From: Actinomadura harenae
Lineage (GTDB): Bacteria; Actinomycetota; Actinomycetes; Streptosporangiales; Streptosporangiaceae
DNA: 64,000 nucleotides
Reading direction: 5' to 3'
Assembly: GCF_003696215.1 (NCBI RefSeq)
Contig: NZ_RFFG01000029.1
Span: 30,840-94,839 of the forward strand
Positions 54,145-63,309 of this stretch are shown here, one piece after another (position 1 is the stretch's first letter; the number at the start of each line of letters is the position of its first letter). The notes beneath the pieces are model-generated. The model was given only the letters and a program-made list of their open reading frames with translations. It searched no databases and was not told the DNA's origin. A program made the translations under genes and the position numbers.

Positions 54145-56514
54145 ATGAGCGCGAGGGACGTCGCCGACGTCGCCGTGATCGGCACCGGGATCATCGGGCT
54201 GTCCACCGCGTGGGCGGTGAGCGGGCTCGGGATGCGCGTCCTGCTGGTCGGCCCGCGGAGTCACACGGGCCAGGCCTCCGCCGCCGCCGGGGCGATGCTG
54301 GCACCGTTCAGCGAGACGGCGGCCGGGGACGATCCGTTGTCCTCCCCGGCCGAGATCACGCATCGCGCGGCCGCGCGGGCGAGCTACGGCGACTGGTTGG
54401 CCCGGCTGCGGTCGGAGAGCGGCCGCGTGGTCTCGATGACCGACGGGATCTGGCTCGTGGCCACCGCGCACGGCCAAGGCGACCTGGAGGCCCTGGAGCT
54501 CGCCGCACGGGCGGCGCGCGATCAGGGTGCCTCGGCGGAGCCGCATCCGCCGTCCGAGGTGCCCGGCCTGTCCCCCGCGCGGACCTGCCCGGCGCATGCG
54601 GCCCTGTGGCTTCCAGGCGAGGCGTCGGTCGACATCGTCGAGCTGCTGGACGCCCTGTCTCACCTGCTCTCCGTGCGGGAGAACGTGCGCTGGGCAGACA
54701 CCTCCGCGGTCGCGCTGGAACCGGGAACGGCAGGTTCCGACGGGCCGCTGGTCGTCCGGTGCGCGGACCGCGAACGGTACGAGGCGGGGCGGGTCGTCCT
54801 GGCGGTCGGCAGCGGCACCGGCGCGCTCGCCGCCGCCTCGCCCGGCTTGTCCTTGGGCTTGCCGTTGGTCCTGGCGGGCAAGGGTGTCAGCGTCCTGGTG
54901 CGTGACACCGGGTTCGCGTTGCCCACGACGGTGCGGACGCCGATGCGCCGCTTCGCCTGCGGCGCGCACCTGGTGCCGCGCGCGGGCGGCGCCGCCTACC
55001 TGGGGGCCACGAACCGGCTGACGCCGCCGGGCGAGACGTCCACCGCCCCGGCCCTCGAGGAGATCCTCACGGTGGTCCAGAGCGTCGGGGACGAGCTCAA
55101 CACCGGCGTCTACCACCGCGAGCTCGCGGACGTCGCCGTCGGACATCGCCCGTACACGCTCGACCATCTGCCGCTGGTCGGTCCGACCGAGGACCCTCGT
55201 GTCCTGGCGGCGACCGCCACGTACCGCAACGGCGTCCTGCTGGCCCCCTACGTCGCCGGCCTCATCGCCGGGCACCTCAGCGGCGCCGGTCCGCTGGACG
55301 CCCGGCCGTGGCGTCCGACCCGGCCGGTCGCCGTGCCGTCCCTCGGGGAGGCGCTCGGCGACCGGATACAGATGCTCATCGACGTGCTGCTGCCCGCCGA
55401 GGGCGTCACCGCCCCCTGGCACCTGGACCTCCAGGCCCTGCTCGGCGTGGCGGCACGCCACCTCGTCGAGTCGCCGGACGACGCCCGATGGCGTCCGCTG
55501 CACCGGTTGTGGGACCGGGCGCCCGTCGTGGAGACACTGCCGGTCCTCCTGCGCGCCGTCCGAGATCTTCCTCATGTGGCGAACAGCGCGGCCGGCCGGT
55601 CGCCTGCCAGGAAGGACGCGCCGTCCGGGCGCTCCAAGACCGGCCCCGTTTCCCGGCAGCGTTGGCGACAGCACAGGCTGACACCGTTCGGAGTGCGGCT
55701 CTCCCCTGCCGGGCAGGCCGACCTGGACGAGCTCCCCCCGGAACGGCTGAAGAGCCTGCTCCTGCGCGAGCACCTCCTCCTGCTACGCGGGTTCACCGGA
55801 GGATCGACCGTGGACAAGTTCGAGGCCTTCGCCCGAAGGCTGGGGCCGCTGGTGGTGTGGGGGGACGCGCCGATCGCGTCGGTGGTGGCGAAGGCCGAGC
55901 CGGACGACCACGTCCACGACACCGGCTTCATGCCCCTCCACTGGGACGGCGTGTACAAGCCGGACACCCCTGACATCCAGATGTTCCAGTGCCTGAAGGC
56001 CGTGGGCACCGCCGCTTCCGGCGGCGCGACGCTGTTCAGCGACACCACCAGGGTCATCGCCGGCGCCGCTCCCGGGACGCTGGACCTGTGGCGGGCGCTC
56101 ACCTTCCGGTACGAGCGTCCACTGGGCGGCGAGATGCTCAGCCGCTCATGCCCACTGGTCGTCGAACACCCGCACACCGGTGAGCCCACGCTGCGCTTCA
56201 CCGAGCCCGTGCCCGACGGCGTCCACATCCTGAACCCGCCGAACCTCACGCTGGAGCGGGCGCCGTCCGGTTGCGACAGCGCGGAGGCCATCCAGCAGAT
56301 CCGGGACGCCCTCTACGACCCCCGGTACATGTACGCGCACCGGTGGCGCGTCGGCGACATCGTCCTGGCCGACAACCGGGCCCTTCTGCACACGCGGGAA
56401 CCGTATCCGCCGGGCACCGAGCGGCACCTGCTCCGCGCCCACGTCAGGATCGGCGACGTCGCGGGTGACACACCGGCCGACCGCACGTCCTTGGCCGGAC
56501 AGGAGGTCGGATGA
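54145..56514 (+). CDS. Fusion of FAD-dependent amine oxidase (DAO) and TauD-like Fe(II)/2-oxoglutarate dioxygenase
   Basis: 789 residues. Residues 1-385 are a glycine-oxidase/ThiO-like DAO domain: VAVIGTGIIGLSTAWAVSGL is the FAD fold and TYRNGVLLAPYVAGLIAGHL its C-terminal closure. After a helical linker, residues 510-770 form a TauD-type domain with MPLHWDGVYKPD (iron ligands His 599, Asp 601), GGATLFSDT, and DNRALLHTRE (His 749) with Arg 760/764 for 2-oxoglutarate. The HWDGxY pattern resembles the PvcB-like branch. No isonitrile synthase is in view. A P450 follows with a four-base overlap. Likely two sequential oxidations on one amine substrate. Confidence 0.88.
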   Translation: MSARDVADVAVIGTGIIGLSTAWAVSGLGMRVLLVGPRSHTGQASAAAGAMLAPFSETAAGDDPLSSPAEITHRAAARASYGDWLARLRSESGRVVSMTDGIWLVATAHGQGDLEALELAARAARDQGASAEPHPPSEVPGLSPARTCPAHAALWLPGEASVDIVELLDALSHLLSVRENVRWADTSAVALEPGTAGSDGPLVVRCADRERYEAGRVVLAVGSGTGALAAASPGLSLGLPLVLAGKGVSVLVRDTGFALPTTVRTPMRRFACGAHLVPRAGGAAYLGATNRLTPPGETSTAPALEEILTVVQSVGDELNTGVYHRELADVAVGHRPYTLDHLPLVGPTEDPRVLAATATYRNGVLLAPYVAGLIAGHLSGAGPLDARPWRPTRPVAVPSLGEALGDRIQMLIDVLLPAEGVTAPWHLDLQALLGVAARHLVESPDDARWRPLHRLWDRAPVVETLPVLLRAVRDLPHVANSAAGRSPARKDAPSGRSKTGPVSRQRWRQHRLTPFGVRLSPAGQADLDELPPERLKSLLLREHLLLLRGFTGGSTVDKFEAFARRLGPLVVWGDAPIASVVAKAEPDDHVHDTGFMPLHWDGVYKPDTPDIQMFQCLKAVGTAASGGATLFSDTTRVIAGAAPGTLDLWRALTFRYERPLGGEMLSRSCPLVVEHPHTGEPTLRFTEPVPDGVHILNPPNLTLERAPSGCDSAEAIQQIRDALYDPRYMYAHRWRVGDIVLADNRALLHTREPYPPGTERHLLRAHVRIGDVAGDTPADRTSLAGQEVG

Positions 56515-57677
56515 TGCACGAGCCCCACGGAATACAACGAGGCCACGACATCCACGGAACGCCGCAGTGGCTCGTGACGAGGTACGACTGGGGCGAGGAA
56601 CTGCTCACCGATGAGCGGCTGCACAACGACATGGACCGGTGGGCGCGCCCCGAGCAGCTGCGGGCGTCCTGGCTCGCCATGGACGTGCGTCCCAAGCTGG
56701 GCAGGTTGATGCTCTTCACCGATGATCCCGACCACGCCCGGCTGCGACGCCTGATCGCACCGGCGTTCACCGCACGCCGCACCCAGGCCGTGCACGCCCT
56801 CGTCCAGGAGGAGGCCGACCGGCTGCTGCACACCCTCGGCTGCGCGGGCGGCACCACAGACCTGGTAGAGGACTTCGCCTACCCCTTCTCCATCGCCGTC
56901 CTGTGCAGGATGGCCGGGTTCCCGGAGGACTTCGAGCGCGCGTACCGGCGCCGTCGGCTGTTCACCGCGGGGATCACCTCGGTTCCGGTCGGCTCGCCGG
57001 AACGCGACGTCAACGCCGCCAACCATCGCGAACTGGTCGCGCTGCTCGAGGACGTCATCGAGGAGAAGCGCCGCCGTCCGACCGCTGATCTGGTCACCGG
57101 TCTGGTCGAGGCCGAAGGCAGGCCCGACGGCCTGAGCCATGACGAGCTGACCTCGGCGCTCGGGCAACTGGTGATCGCCGGCATGGAGTCCGTCGCCCGG
57201 TTCCTCGCGCAGGCGTTCCTCGTCCTGCTCGACCATCCCGAACAGCTCGCCGACCTGCGGGCCGATCCGGGCCTGGTTCACACGGCGACCGACGAGCTGA
57301 TCCGCTTCATCACTCCGAACCGGCAGGCGTCCCCGCGCTACCCCACCATGCCCCTGGACGTGTGCGGTGTGACCCTCCAGCCAGGCGACAAGGTGTGTGT
57401 CATGCTCCGGGACGCCAACCGCGATCCGCTGCGCTTCACCGACCCGGAACGACTCGACCTGCGCCGCGACGAAGGCCCGCACCTCGCGTTCGGCAGGGGC
57501 GTCCACCACTGCCCGGGAGCTCCCCTCGCAGCCTTGGAGGGGCAGATCGCGATCACGAGTCTGCTCCGGGAGCTGCCCGGTCTGCGGCTGGCCGTTCCGC
57601 GTGAGGACGTCGACACGCAGGACCACCTGCCCATCCTCGGCGGTCCCGTCGCCGTGCCGGTCACCTGGCGGCGGTGA
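56511..57677 (+). CDS. Cytochrome P450
   Basis: 388 residues; ATG 56511 and ATG 56514 both follow AGGAGGT, the second at better spacing. The heme loop FGRGVHHCPGAPLA has the Cys ligand (about 334), ExxR is ELIR (262-265), and the C-helix region is DPDHARLRRLI. The I-helix reads AGMES where most P450s have AGxxT, so the proton-relay Thr is a Ser. Translationally coupled to the fusion oxidase; the pair probably tailors one small molecule. It overlaps the convergent ROK gene by 17 bases. Confidence 0.93.
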   Translation: MMHEPHGIQRGHDIHGTPQWLVTRYDWGEELLTDERLHNDMDRWARPEQLRASWLAMDVRPKLGRLMLFTDDPDHARLRRLIAPAFTARRTQAVHALVQEEADRLLHTLGCAGGTTDLVEDFAYPFSIAVLCRMAGFPEDFERAYRRRRLFTAGITSVPVGSPERDVNAANHRELVALLEDVIEEKRRRPTADLVTGLVEAEGRPDGLSHDELTSALGQLVIAGMESVARFLAQAFLVLLDHPEQLADLRADPGLVHTATDELIRFITPNRQASPRYPTMPLDVCGVTLQPGDKVCVMLRDANRDPLRFTDPERLDLRRDEGPHLAFGRGVHHCPGAPLAALEGQIAITSLLRELPGLRLAVPREDVDTQDHLPILGGPVAVPVTWRR

Positions 57678-58788
57678 GGAGGGTCTCGCGGAGGCGGGTG
57701 AGGGCTTCGGCGCGGACGGCGGTGAGGGCGGCCGCCGGGACGGAGGCGGGGCGTAGGACGGGGACGCGGGGGTTGCGGGACGTGGCGTCCTGGAGGGCGG
57801 CGAAGATGTCCGGGTCCTGGCCCCAGGGGCCGCCGACGACGATGTGGCCGGGGTCGGTGAGCGAGGCGAGGGCGGTGAGGACGCCGCCGACCGCCTCGGC
57901 GAGCATGGCGCGGGTCGTGGCGGCCTCGTGGCCCCGGCCGGTCGCTGCGGCCAGGAGGCGGGCGGGGTCGATGGCGGTGGAGCCGGGGTGCCGCAGGCCG
58001 AGGAGGCCGAAGACCTCGATGAGCGTGACGGCGCGTCCGCCCGGGCCGGTGGTGACGAGGTGGGAGATCTCGCCCGCGAGGCCGCGGTGGCCGCGCAGGA
58101 CGCGGCCGTCGCTCACGATCGCGCAGCCCAGGCCCTCGCCCAGGTACAGGTAGGCGAAGGTGTCGCCGGCGGGGCTCGCGGCGAGTTCCGCGCGCGCCGC
58201 CCAGTTGACGTCGTTGTCGACGGTCACCGGGCCCGCGACGTGCCCGGCGAGGAGGGCGGGCGGGTCGAGTTCGCCGATGAGGAAGTGCGCGTCGGGCAGG
58301 TGGACGAGGCGTCCGGTGGCGCGGTCGACGGGGTCGGCGGCGCTGACCACGGCGAGCGCGGGGGCGCCGGACCCGGCGGCGAGACGGCCCGCGACGGCGC
58401 GCAGGGCGGCGGCGACGTCCTCGGGTTCGGCGGACGGCCCGGCGTTCTCCGTCGCGCGGCCGACGGTGTCGCCGTGGACGTCGACGGCCTCCGCGAGGAC
58501 GCCCTCGGGCGCGACGCTGATGGCCCAGGCCGTCCGGGCGGGGCCGGCGAGGACGTAGTAGGAGCCGACCCGGCCGCGTCCGCGTCCGCCGGGGGTGCGC
58601 TCGCCCGAGTCGGCGACCAGGCCCGCCTCGACGAGGCGCCGGACGCTCTCGCCCGCCGTCGGCCGGGAGACGCCGGTCTCGACGGCGAGTTCGGCCCGGG
58701 TCATGCGCCGGTGCCGGACGAGCGCGCGCAGGACCCGCTCGTCGGTCGCGTTCCGGACGAGGTCCGGCGTGGGCTTCGCGGCGGTCAT
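57661..58788 (-). CDS. ROK-family transcriptional regulator
   Basis: 375 residues. N-terminal winged helix (VLRALVRHRRMTRAELAVET, GVSRPTAGESVRRL) is followed by the ROK sugar-kinase-like domain with TVDNDVNWAARAELAA and YLYLGEGLGCAIVSDG. The zinc-site motif of ROK kinases (CGxxGC) is replaced, as usual in the NagC/XylR-type repressors. It probably responds to a sugar. Divergent from the DUF1479 dioxygenase gene, with an inverted repeat in the 94-base gap. Confidence 0.92.
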   Translation of the reverse strand: MTAAKPTPDLVRNATDERVLRALVRHRRMTRAELAVETGVSRPTAGESVRRLVEAGLVADSGERTPGGRGRGRVGSYYVLAGPARTAWAISVAPEGVLAEAVDVHGDTVGRATENAGPSAEPEDVAAALRAVAGRLAAGSGAPALAVVSAADPVDRATGRLVHLPDAHFLIGELDPPALLAGHVAGPVTVDNDVNWAARAELAASPAGDTFAYLYLGEGLGCAIVSDGRVLRGHRGLAGEISHLVTTGPGGRAVTLIEVFGLLGLRHPGSTAIDPARLLAAATGRGHEAATTRAMLAEAVGGVLTALASLTDPGHIVVGGPWGQDPDIFAALQDATSRNPRVPVLRPASVPAAALTAVRAEALTRLRETLLTAAR

Positions 58789-58847
58789 GGCCGGGATTCT
58801 AGTAAGCGGTCTTGCCTGGAAGAGGTTCGGGGCGTACCGTCCGTTTC

Positions 58848-58868
58848 CAAGTAAGGAGCCCTACCTTG
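58848..58868. promoter_or_regulatory. Imperfect inverted repeat between ROK regulator and DUF1479 gene
   Basis: CAAGTAAGG (58848-58856) and CCTACCTTG (58860-58868) match at seven of nine positions with a three-base spacer. It covers the leader just ahead of the DUF1479 RBS. Candidate ROK operator by position only. Confidence 0.5.
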
Positions 58869-58882
58869 AAGGAGACCCCGCC

Positions 58883-60187
58883 GTGACCAGCCCTGGCGAA
58901 GAAGCGAGGACACCGCTGCCCGACCTGCCGCACTGGGAGGACGCCCCGGACGACCTGCCCGGCGCGATCAGGCAGGTCAAGCGGGCTCTGCGGGAGCGGA
59001 TCGCCGCGTCCGGACGGTCCGTCGAGGAGGTCTTCGCGGTCGTCGAGCGGGCCGTCGAGGCGGAGGTCGCCGACATCGCCGCGGCGCGCGGGCGGGGCGA
59101 GGAGGTCTGGCCCGTCGTCGACCACGCCGACATCGAGGCCGGGACCGTGCCGGACGCGACGGTCCGGGCGCTGCGGCGGCGGGGATGCCTGGTCGTCCGG
59201 GGGCACTTCCCGCGCGAGCAGGCCCTCGCCTGGGACCGGGACATCGTCGGCTACACCGAGCGCAACGGCTTCCTCGAGGCGTACCGCGGGCCGGGCGACG
59301 ACTTCTTCGGCAGCGTCGGGTCCCGGCCGGAGATCTACCCGATCTACTGGTCCCCCGCGCAGATGCGGGCGCGCCAGAGCGACCGGACGGCGCGCGTCCA
59401 GGAGTTCCTCAACGCGCGGTGGAAGCACGAGTCCGAAGGCGTCCGGTGGTTCGATCCGGGCCGCGACTCGCTCTATCCCGACCGGATCCGCCGCCGTCCG
59501 CCGGGCACCGACTCGGGCGGACTCGGCGCCCACCTGGACCCGGGCACGCTCGACCTGTGGATGACCGCGTCCTACCAGCGGGCCTTCCGCCACCTGTTCG
59601 ACGGCACGGTCGAGCGGTACGACCCCTGGGACGCCGCCCACCGCACCGACGGCCCGCAGTACCCGGGCACCACCATGTGCTCGGCCTTCCGCACCTTCCA
59701 GGGCTGGACGGCCCTGTCGGACATGGACCGCGACCAGGGCGTCCTGCACACCGTCCCGATCCCGGGCGCGATGGCCTACCTGATGCTGCGGCCGCTGCTG
59801 CCGGACGTCCCGGACGACGACATGTGCGGCGTCACCGTCAACCAGGTCTTCCCCGTGAGCGAGCGGTGGCACCCGCCGCTCATGGAGGCCCTCACCGGCA
59901 TCCCGGACGTCCGCGCGGGCGACTCGGTCTGGTGGCACTGCGACATGGTCCACAGCGTCGCGCCCGTCACCGGGCAGAAGGGCTGGGGCAACGTCATGTA
60001 CATCCCCGCCGCGCCGTGGTGCCCGCGCAACGAGCGCTACGCCGAGGCCGTCCGCGACGCGTTCGCCACCGGCTCCAGCCCGTCGGACTTCCCGGACGAG
60101 CACTACGAGCGCGCGTGGCCCGACCGTTTCCGGGAGGCCGACCTCAACGCCACCGGACGCCGCGGGCTCGGCCTCGCCCCCGCCTGA
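58883..60187 (+). CDS. DUF1479 (YbiU-type) putative Fe(II)/2-oxoglutarate dioxygenase
   Basis: 434 residues from GTG 58883 with GAAGGAGA upstream. GCLVVRGHFPREQALAWDRD starts the double-stranded beta-helix, GLGAHLDPGTLDLW has the HxD iron ligands (His 217, Asp 219) and WWHCDMVHSVAPV the distal His (357). The YbiU family acts on unknown substrates; some neighbours hint at sugars. Its divergence from a sugar-type ROK repressor suggests a sugar-derived substrate. Confidence 0.9.
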   Translation: MTSPGEEARTPLPDLPHWEDAPDDLPGAIRQVKRALRERIAASGRSVEEVFAVVERAVEAEVADIAAARGRGEEVWPVVDHADIEAGTVPDATVRALRRRGCLVVRGHFPREQALAWDRDIVGYTERNGFLEAYRGPGDDFFGSVGSRPEIYPIYWSPAQMRARQSDRTARVQEFLNARWKHESEGVRWFDPGRDSLYPDRIRRRPPGTDSGGLGAHLDPGTLDLWMTASYQRAFRHLFDGTVERYDPWDAAHRTDGPQYPGTTMCSAFRTFQGWTALSDMDRDQGVLHTVPIPGAMAYLMLRPLLPDVPDDDMCGVTVNQVFPVSERWHPPLMEALTGIPDVRAGDSVWWHCDMVHSVAPVTGQKGWGNVMYIPAAPWCPRNERYAEAVRDAFATGSSPSDFPDEHYERAWPDRFREADLNATGRRGLGLAPA

Positions 60188-60320
60188 CCGAGGGCCGGGC
60201 CGGCCAAGGGATCGCCAAGATTCGGCGGCGGCGCGTTCGGCCCGGGACCCAGCGGGGAGATCGGCTGGGACCGCCGCGGCGCCGACGGGGAGGGCGCGCG
60301 GGAGAGGATCAGGTGCGCGC

Positions 60321-61391
60321 ATGCCCATCCGCCGGATCGGGCTGGTCGTCCACCGGGGCCGCGCCGCGGCCCTGGACGCCGCCACCTCGGTGCACGCCTG
60401 GTGCGAGGCCCACGGGGTCGGCTGCACCGAGATCGACGTCTGGCCCGGGGAGCACGAGCGGCGGTCGGGACGCGCGGAGGCGCACGCGGCCGGGGACCCG
60501 GACCTCGTGGTCACGCTGGGCGGGGACGGCACGTTCCTGCGCGGCGCCCGGATCGCGGTGAAGATCGGGGCCGGGGTGCTCGGCGTCGACGCGGGACGGG
60601 TCGGGTTCCTCACCGAGGTGCCCGTGTCCGGCACCGGCGCGGCCCTGGACGCCGTCCATGAGGGCCGGGCCCTGGTGGAGGAGCGCATGACGCTGACCCT
60701 GCGCGCCTCGCGTCCGCCGCAGCTGCCGTCGGACATGGAGGCCCTGCTGTGTTACGGCCGCGGCCCCGCGCTGCCGCCCCCGCGGGTCCGCCCGGCCGGT
60801 GCGAAGGCCGAGAACTGGGGCGTCGCCCTCGACGTCAACGCGCTCAACGACGTCGTCGTGGAGAAGCTCGCCCGGGACCACCAGGTCAGCGCGGGCGTGT
60901 ACCTCGCCGGACGGCTGCTCGCGTCGTACTCGGCCGACGCCCTCGCGGTCGCCACGCCCACGGGGTCCACGGCCTACAGCTTCGCGGCCGGCGGCCCCGT
61001 GCTCTCCCCGCACATGGACGCCGTGGTCTTCACGCCGATCGCGCCGCACATGGCGTTCAACAGGTCCGTGGTCGCGGCTCCCGACGAGGCGGTGGTGCTG
61101 CGGATCCTGCCGCATTCCGGGCGCGCGGCGGTCAGCATCGACGGGCGGCTCCGCGCCGTCCTCGATCCCGGCGACTGGATCGGGGTCTTCCGGGCCCCGG
61201 AGCGGGTGCGCCTGATCCGCCTGGAACCGACCGACTTCTACGGACGGCTGCGCGGCCGGTTCCACCTCGCGGACGCGCCCGCCACGGCCGTCGACGGAAC
61301 CCTGGCGCCCGTCATGCGTCCCCCGGACGAACCCGTGCCGCCGGACCTGGCCGTCCTGCGTCTGCCTCCGCCCGATCCCCCGGGCCGCTGA
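60321..61391 (+). CDS. NAD kinase-family protein
   Basis: 356 residues from ATG 60321. LVVTLGGDGTFLRGAR holds the GGDGT ATP/NAD motif (67-71), NALNDVVVEKL the catalytic-site Asn-Asp, and VATPTGSTAYSFAAGGPVLS the nucleotide loop. An insertion of about 30 residues (around 128-160, Pro-rich) sits before the ND motif and is absent from typical NadK. Phosphorylates NAD(H). Probably not the housekeeping copy, which in actinomycetes sits by recN; that is inference. Confidence 0.88.
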   Translation: MPIRRIGLVVHRGRAAALDAATSVHAWCEAHGVGCTEIDVWPGEHERRSGRAEAHAAGDPDLVVTLGGDGTFLRGARIAVKIGAGVLGVDAGRVGFLTEVPVSGTGAALDAVHEGRALVEERMTLTLRASRPPQLPSDMEALLCYGRGPALPPPRVRPAGAKAENWGVALDVNALNDVVVEKLARDHQVSAGVYLAGRLLASYSADALAVATPTGSTAYSFAAGGPVLSPHMDAVVFTPIAPHMAFNRSVVAAPDEAVVLRILPHSGRAAVSIDGRLRAVLDPGDWIGVFRAPERVRLIRLEPTDFYGRLRGRFHLADAPATAVDGTLAPVMRPPDEPVPPDLAVLRLPPPDPPGR

Positions 61392-61485
61392 CCCGGAACG
61401 CCGACGCCGCTCCCGAACGGGGAACAACGAACGAGGGGTGACGAAACGGCGCGGGACGGCGCTGACACCCTCGATGGCTCGATGG

Positions 61486-61519
61486 CGGGCAGGACGACCG
61501 GCGGCGGTCGTCCTGCCCG
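61486..61519 (+). terminator. Intrinsic terminator after the NAD kinase gene
   Basis: A perfect 15-base stem (61486-61500 with 61505-61519) with a GCGG loop, followed by TCGTTTT. It lies about 95 bases past the stop. The remaining 61520-61691 bases hold no gene that I can support. Confidence 0.9.
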
Positions 61520-61691
61520 TCGTTTTGCGGGCGCGGAGACCGGCGGCCTTCCCGGTCAAAGGTCGGCTCTGTCCTGAACGGGCGGCGGGTTCGGTTCGTC
61601 CAACCAGATGGCCGGGCGCGAGGACGCCGGGAGCCCCTCGGGACGAACGGGACCGGGATCGGCGACCGGGGCCGCGCCAAGGCTCCGGATC

Positions 61692-61721
61692 AACACTTAG
61701 CCGACATAAGTTCTGTATAAA
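61692..61721 (+). promoter_or_regulatory. Promoter of the right-edge operon
   Basis: A local A+T-rich stretch with TATAAA at 61716-61721 as the -10 and ACACTT-like bases near 61694 as a weak -35. An ATG begins one base into the -10 end (61722), so the working start of the next gene is likely further on, at GTG 61767. Confidence 0.6.
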
Positions 61722-61766
61722 ATGTCGCGATCATTCAGGGGTGACCGATTGCCGGGGGACCAGCAC

Positions 61767-63293
61767 GTGCCGACCACTCATGCCCACGGCGATCTGACGC
61801 CGCAGCTGATCGGAACACCGGTCTGGTACGACCAGGCGGTGGCCGCGGCGGGCATACCGATCTATGACGCGCCGTTCGTGTCGGTGGGCGGCGGGCTCGG
61901 CTCGTTCATTCTGACCGACGTGCTGCGCATCCAGGGCGCGCCCGCGTCGGCGATCCGTGTCGTCTCGACGAGCGAGACGCCGTGGCAGAGCTGGGAGTAC
62001 CTGACCCGCGTGTCGCAGCTCCCCGTGCGGGAGCGGATCCGGTCCGACGCGGGCGCGCGTCCGGACAACCTGTGGGGCTTCCCCTCGTACGCGATGACCG
62101 AGGCGTGGCAGGACAAGTCGATCGCGCTCGCCTGGCAGGTGCTCGTCGAGCCGCTGTTCGCCGACTTCTTCGCCCCGCGCGCCGGAACGGTCTTCGCGAC
62201 GGTGCGCAAGGAGGCCGAGCGCATCTCGTACTGGAACATGCTCGCCCAGGGCCAGGTGCGCATGGTGCGCCGCCGCGCGGGCGGCGGCTACTTCACCCTC
62301 GTCACCCCGCCCGCCGGGACGACGCCGACCAAGCGGATCGCGATCCGGTCCCGGTACGTCCACCTCGCGGTCGGCTACCCCGGCCTCAAGTACCTGCCCG
62401 ACCTGCAGGAGTTCCGCGAGACCTACAACGACTACCACCGCGTCGTCAACGCCTACGAACCGCACGAGCACGTGTACGAGTTCCTCAAGACGCGGCCCGG
62501 CGTGGTCGTCGTGCGCGGCGCGGGCATCGTCGCCTCGCGCGTCCTCCAGCGGCTCATCGACGACCGGGAACGGCTCGGGCTCCAGACCCAGATCGTGCAC
62601 ATCTTCCGCACGTACGTGCAGGGGTCGCACGGGCCGGGCGTGTGGATGCGGCGCAAGGGCGGCGACGGCTGGGCCTACCAGGCGTTCACCTTCCCCAAGT
62701 CGGCGTTCGGCGGCCAGCTCAAGGCGCAGTACCGGAACGCGGACGCCGACAAGCGCAAGCAGCTCAGCAAGGCCGTCGGCGGCACCACCACCCCGCCGCT
62801 GCGCCGCTGGCAGGGACAGCTCCGGCGGGGACGCCAGGGCAACTGGTACCACCCGATGCAGGCCGTCGTCGAGAAGGTCGAGCCCACGATGGACGGGCGG
62901 CTGCTGAGCCACACCCGCGGCGACGACGGCAACCGCAACCGCCTGGTGTCCGACTTCGTCATCGACTGCACCGGGCTCGAGGCCGACATGGCCGAGCACC
63001 GCGTCCTGGACGACCTGCTGCGGAACGGCGGCGCGCGGCGCAACGGCGCCGGGCGGCTCGCCGTCGGCCCCAACTTCGAGGTGCTCGGAGCGGCGAGCGG
63101 CGACGGCGCCCTCTACGCGTCCGGCGCCGCCACCGGCGGGAACCACTTCCTCGCCGTGGACAGCTTCATGGGCATGCAGACCGCCGCCCTCGACATCGCC
63201 GCCGACCTCGCCAAGCGCGGGTTCGTCCGGCGGCTCGGGCCCGTGCGGTCGACGAACCAATGGCTGAAGTGGGCCCTGAACCGCTCGATCTAG
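61767..63293 (+). CDS. FAD/NAD(P)-binding Rossmann-type protein, uncharacterised
   Basis: 508 residues from GTG 61767, with GGGGGA eight bases upstream; ATG 61722 would add 15 but is inside the promoter. A glycine-rich loop VSVGGGLGSFILTDVLRI and a second, VVVRGAGIVASRVLQRLI, suggest two dinucleotide folds; ADKRKQLSKAVGGTTTPPLR is a Lys-rich insert. The C-terminus has SGAATGGNHFLAVDSFMGMQ, like the closing FAD motif of oxidoreductases. Substrate unknown. First gene of an operon with the membrane protein. Confidence 0.8.
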   Translation: MPTTHAHGDLTPQLIGTPVWYDQAVAAAGIPIYDAPFVSVGGGLGSFILTDVLRIQGAPASAIRVVSTSETPWQSWEYLTRVSQLPVRERIRSDAGARPDNLWGFPSYAMTEAWQDKSIALAWQVLVEPLFADFFAPRAGTVFATVRKEAERISYWNMLAQGQVRMVRRRAGGGYFTLVTPPAGTTPTKRIAIRSRYVHLAVGYPGLKYLPDLQEFRETYNDYHRVVNAYEPHEHVYEFLKTRPGVVVVRGAGIVASRVLQRLIDDRERLGLQTQIVHIFRTYVQGSHGPGVWMRRKGGDGWAYQAFTFPKSAFGGQLKAQYRNADADKRKQLSKAVGGTTTPPLRRWQGQLRRGRQGNWYHPMQAVVEKVEPTMDGRLLSHTRGDDGNRNRLVSDFVIDCTGLEADMAEHRVLDDLLRNGGARRNGAGRLAVGPNFEVLGAASGDGALYASGAATGGNHFLAVDSFMGMQTAALDIAADLAKRGFVRRLGPVRSTNQWLKWALNRSI

Positions 63294-63309
63294 AGAAAGT
63301 AGTGCGAAG

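Noticed and set aside
54145..57677. Isonitrile biosynthesis cluster
   Set aside because: Only the dioxygenase motif is similar; no isonitrile synthase, adenylation or carrier gene is in the window.
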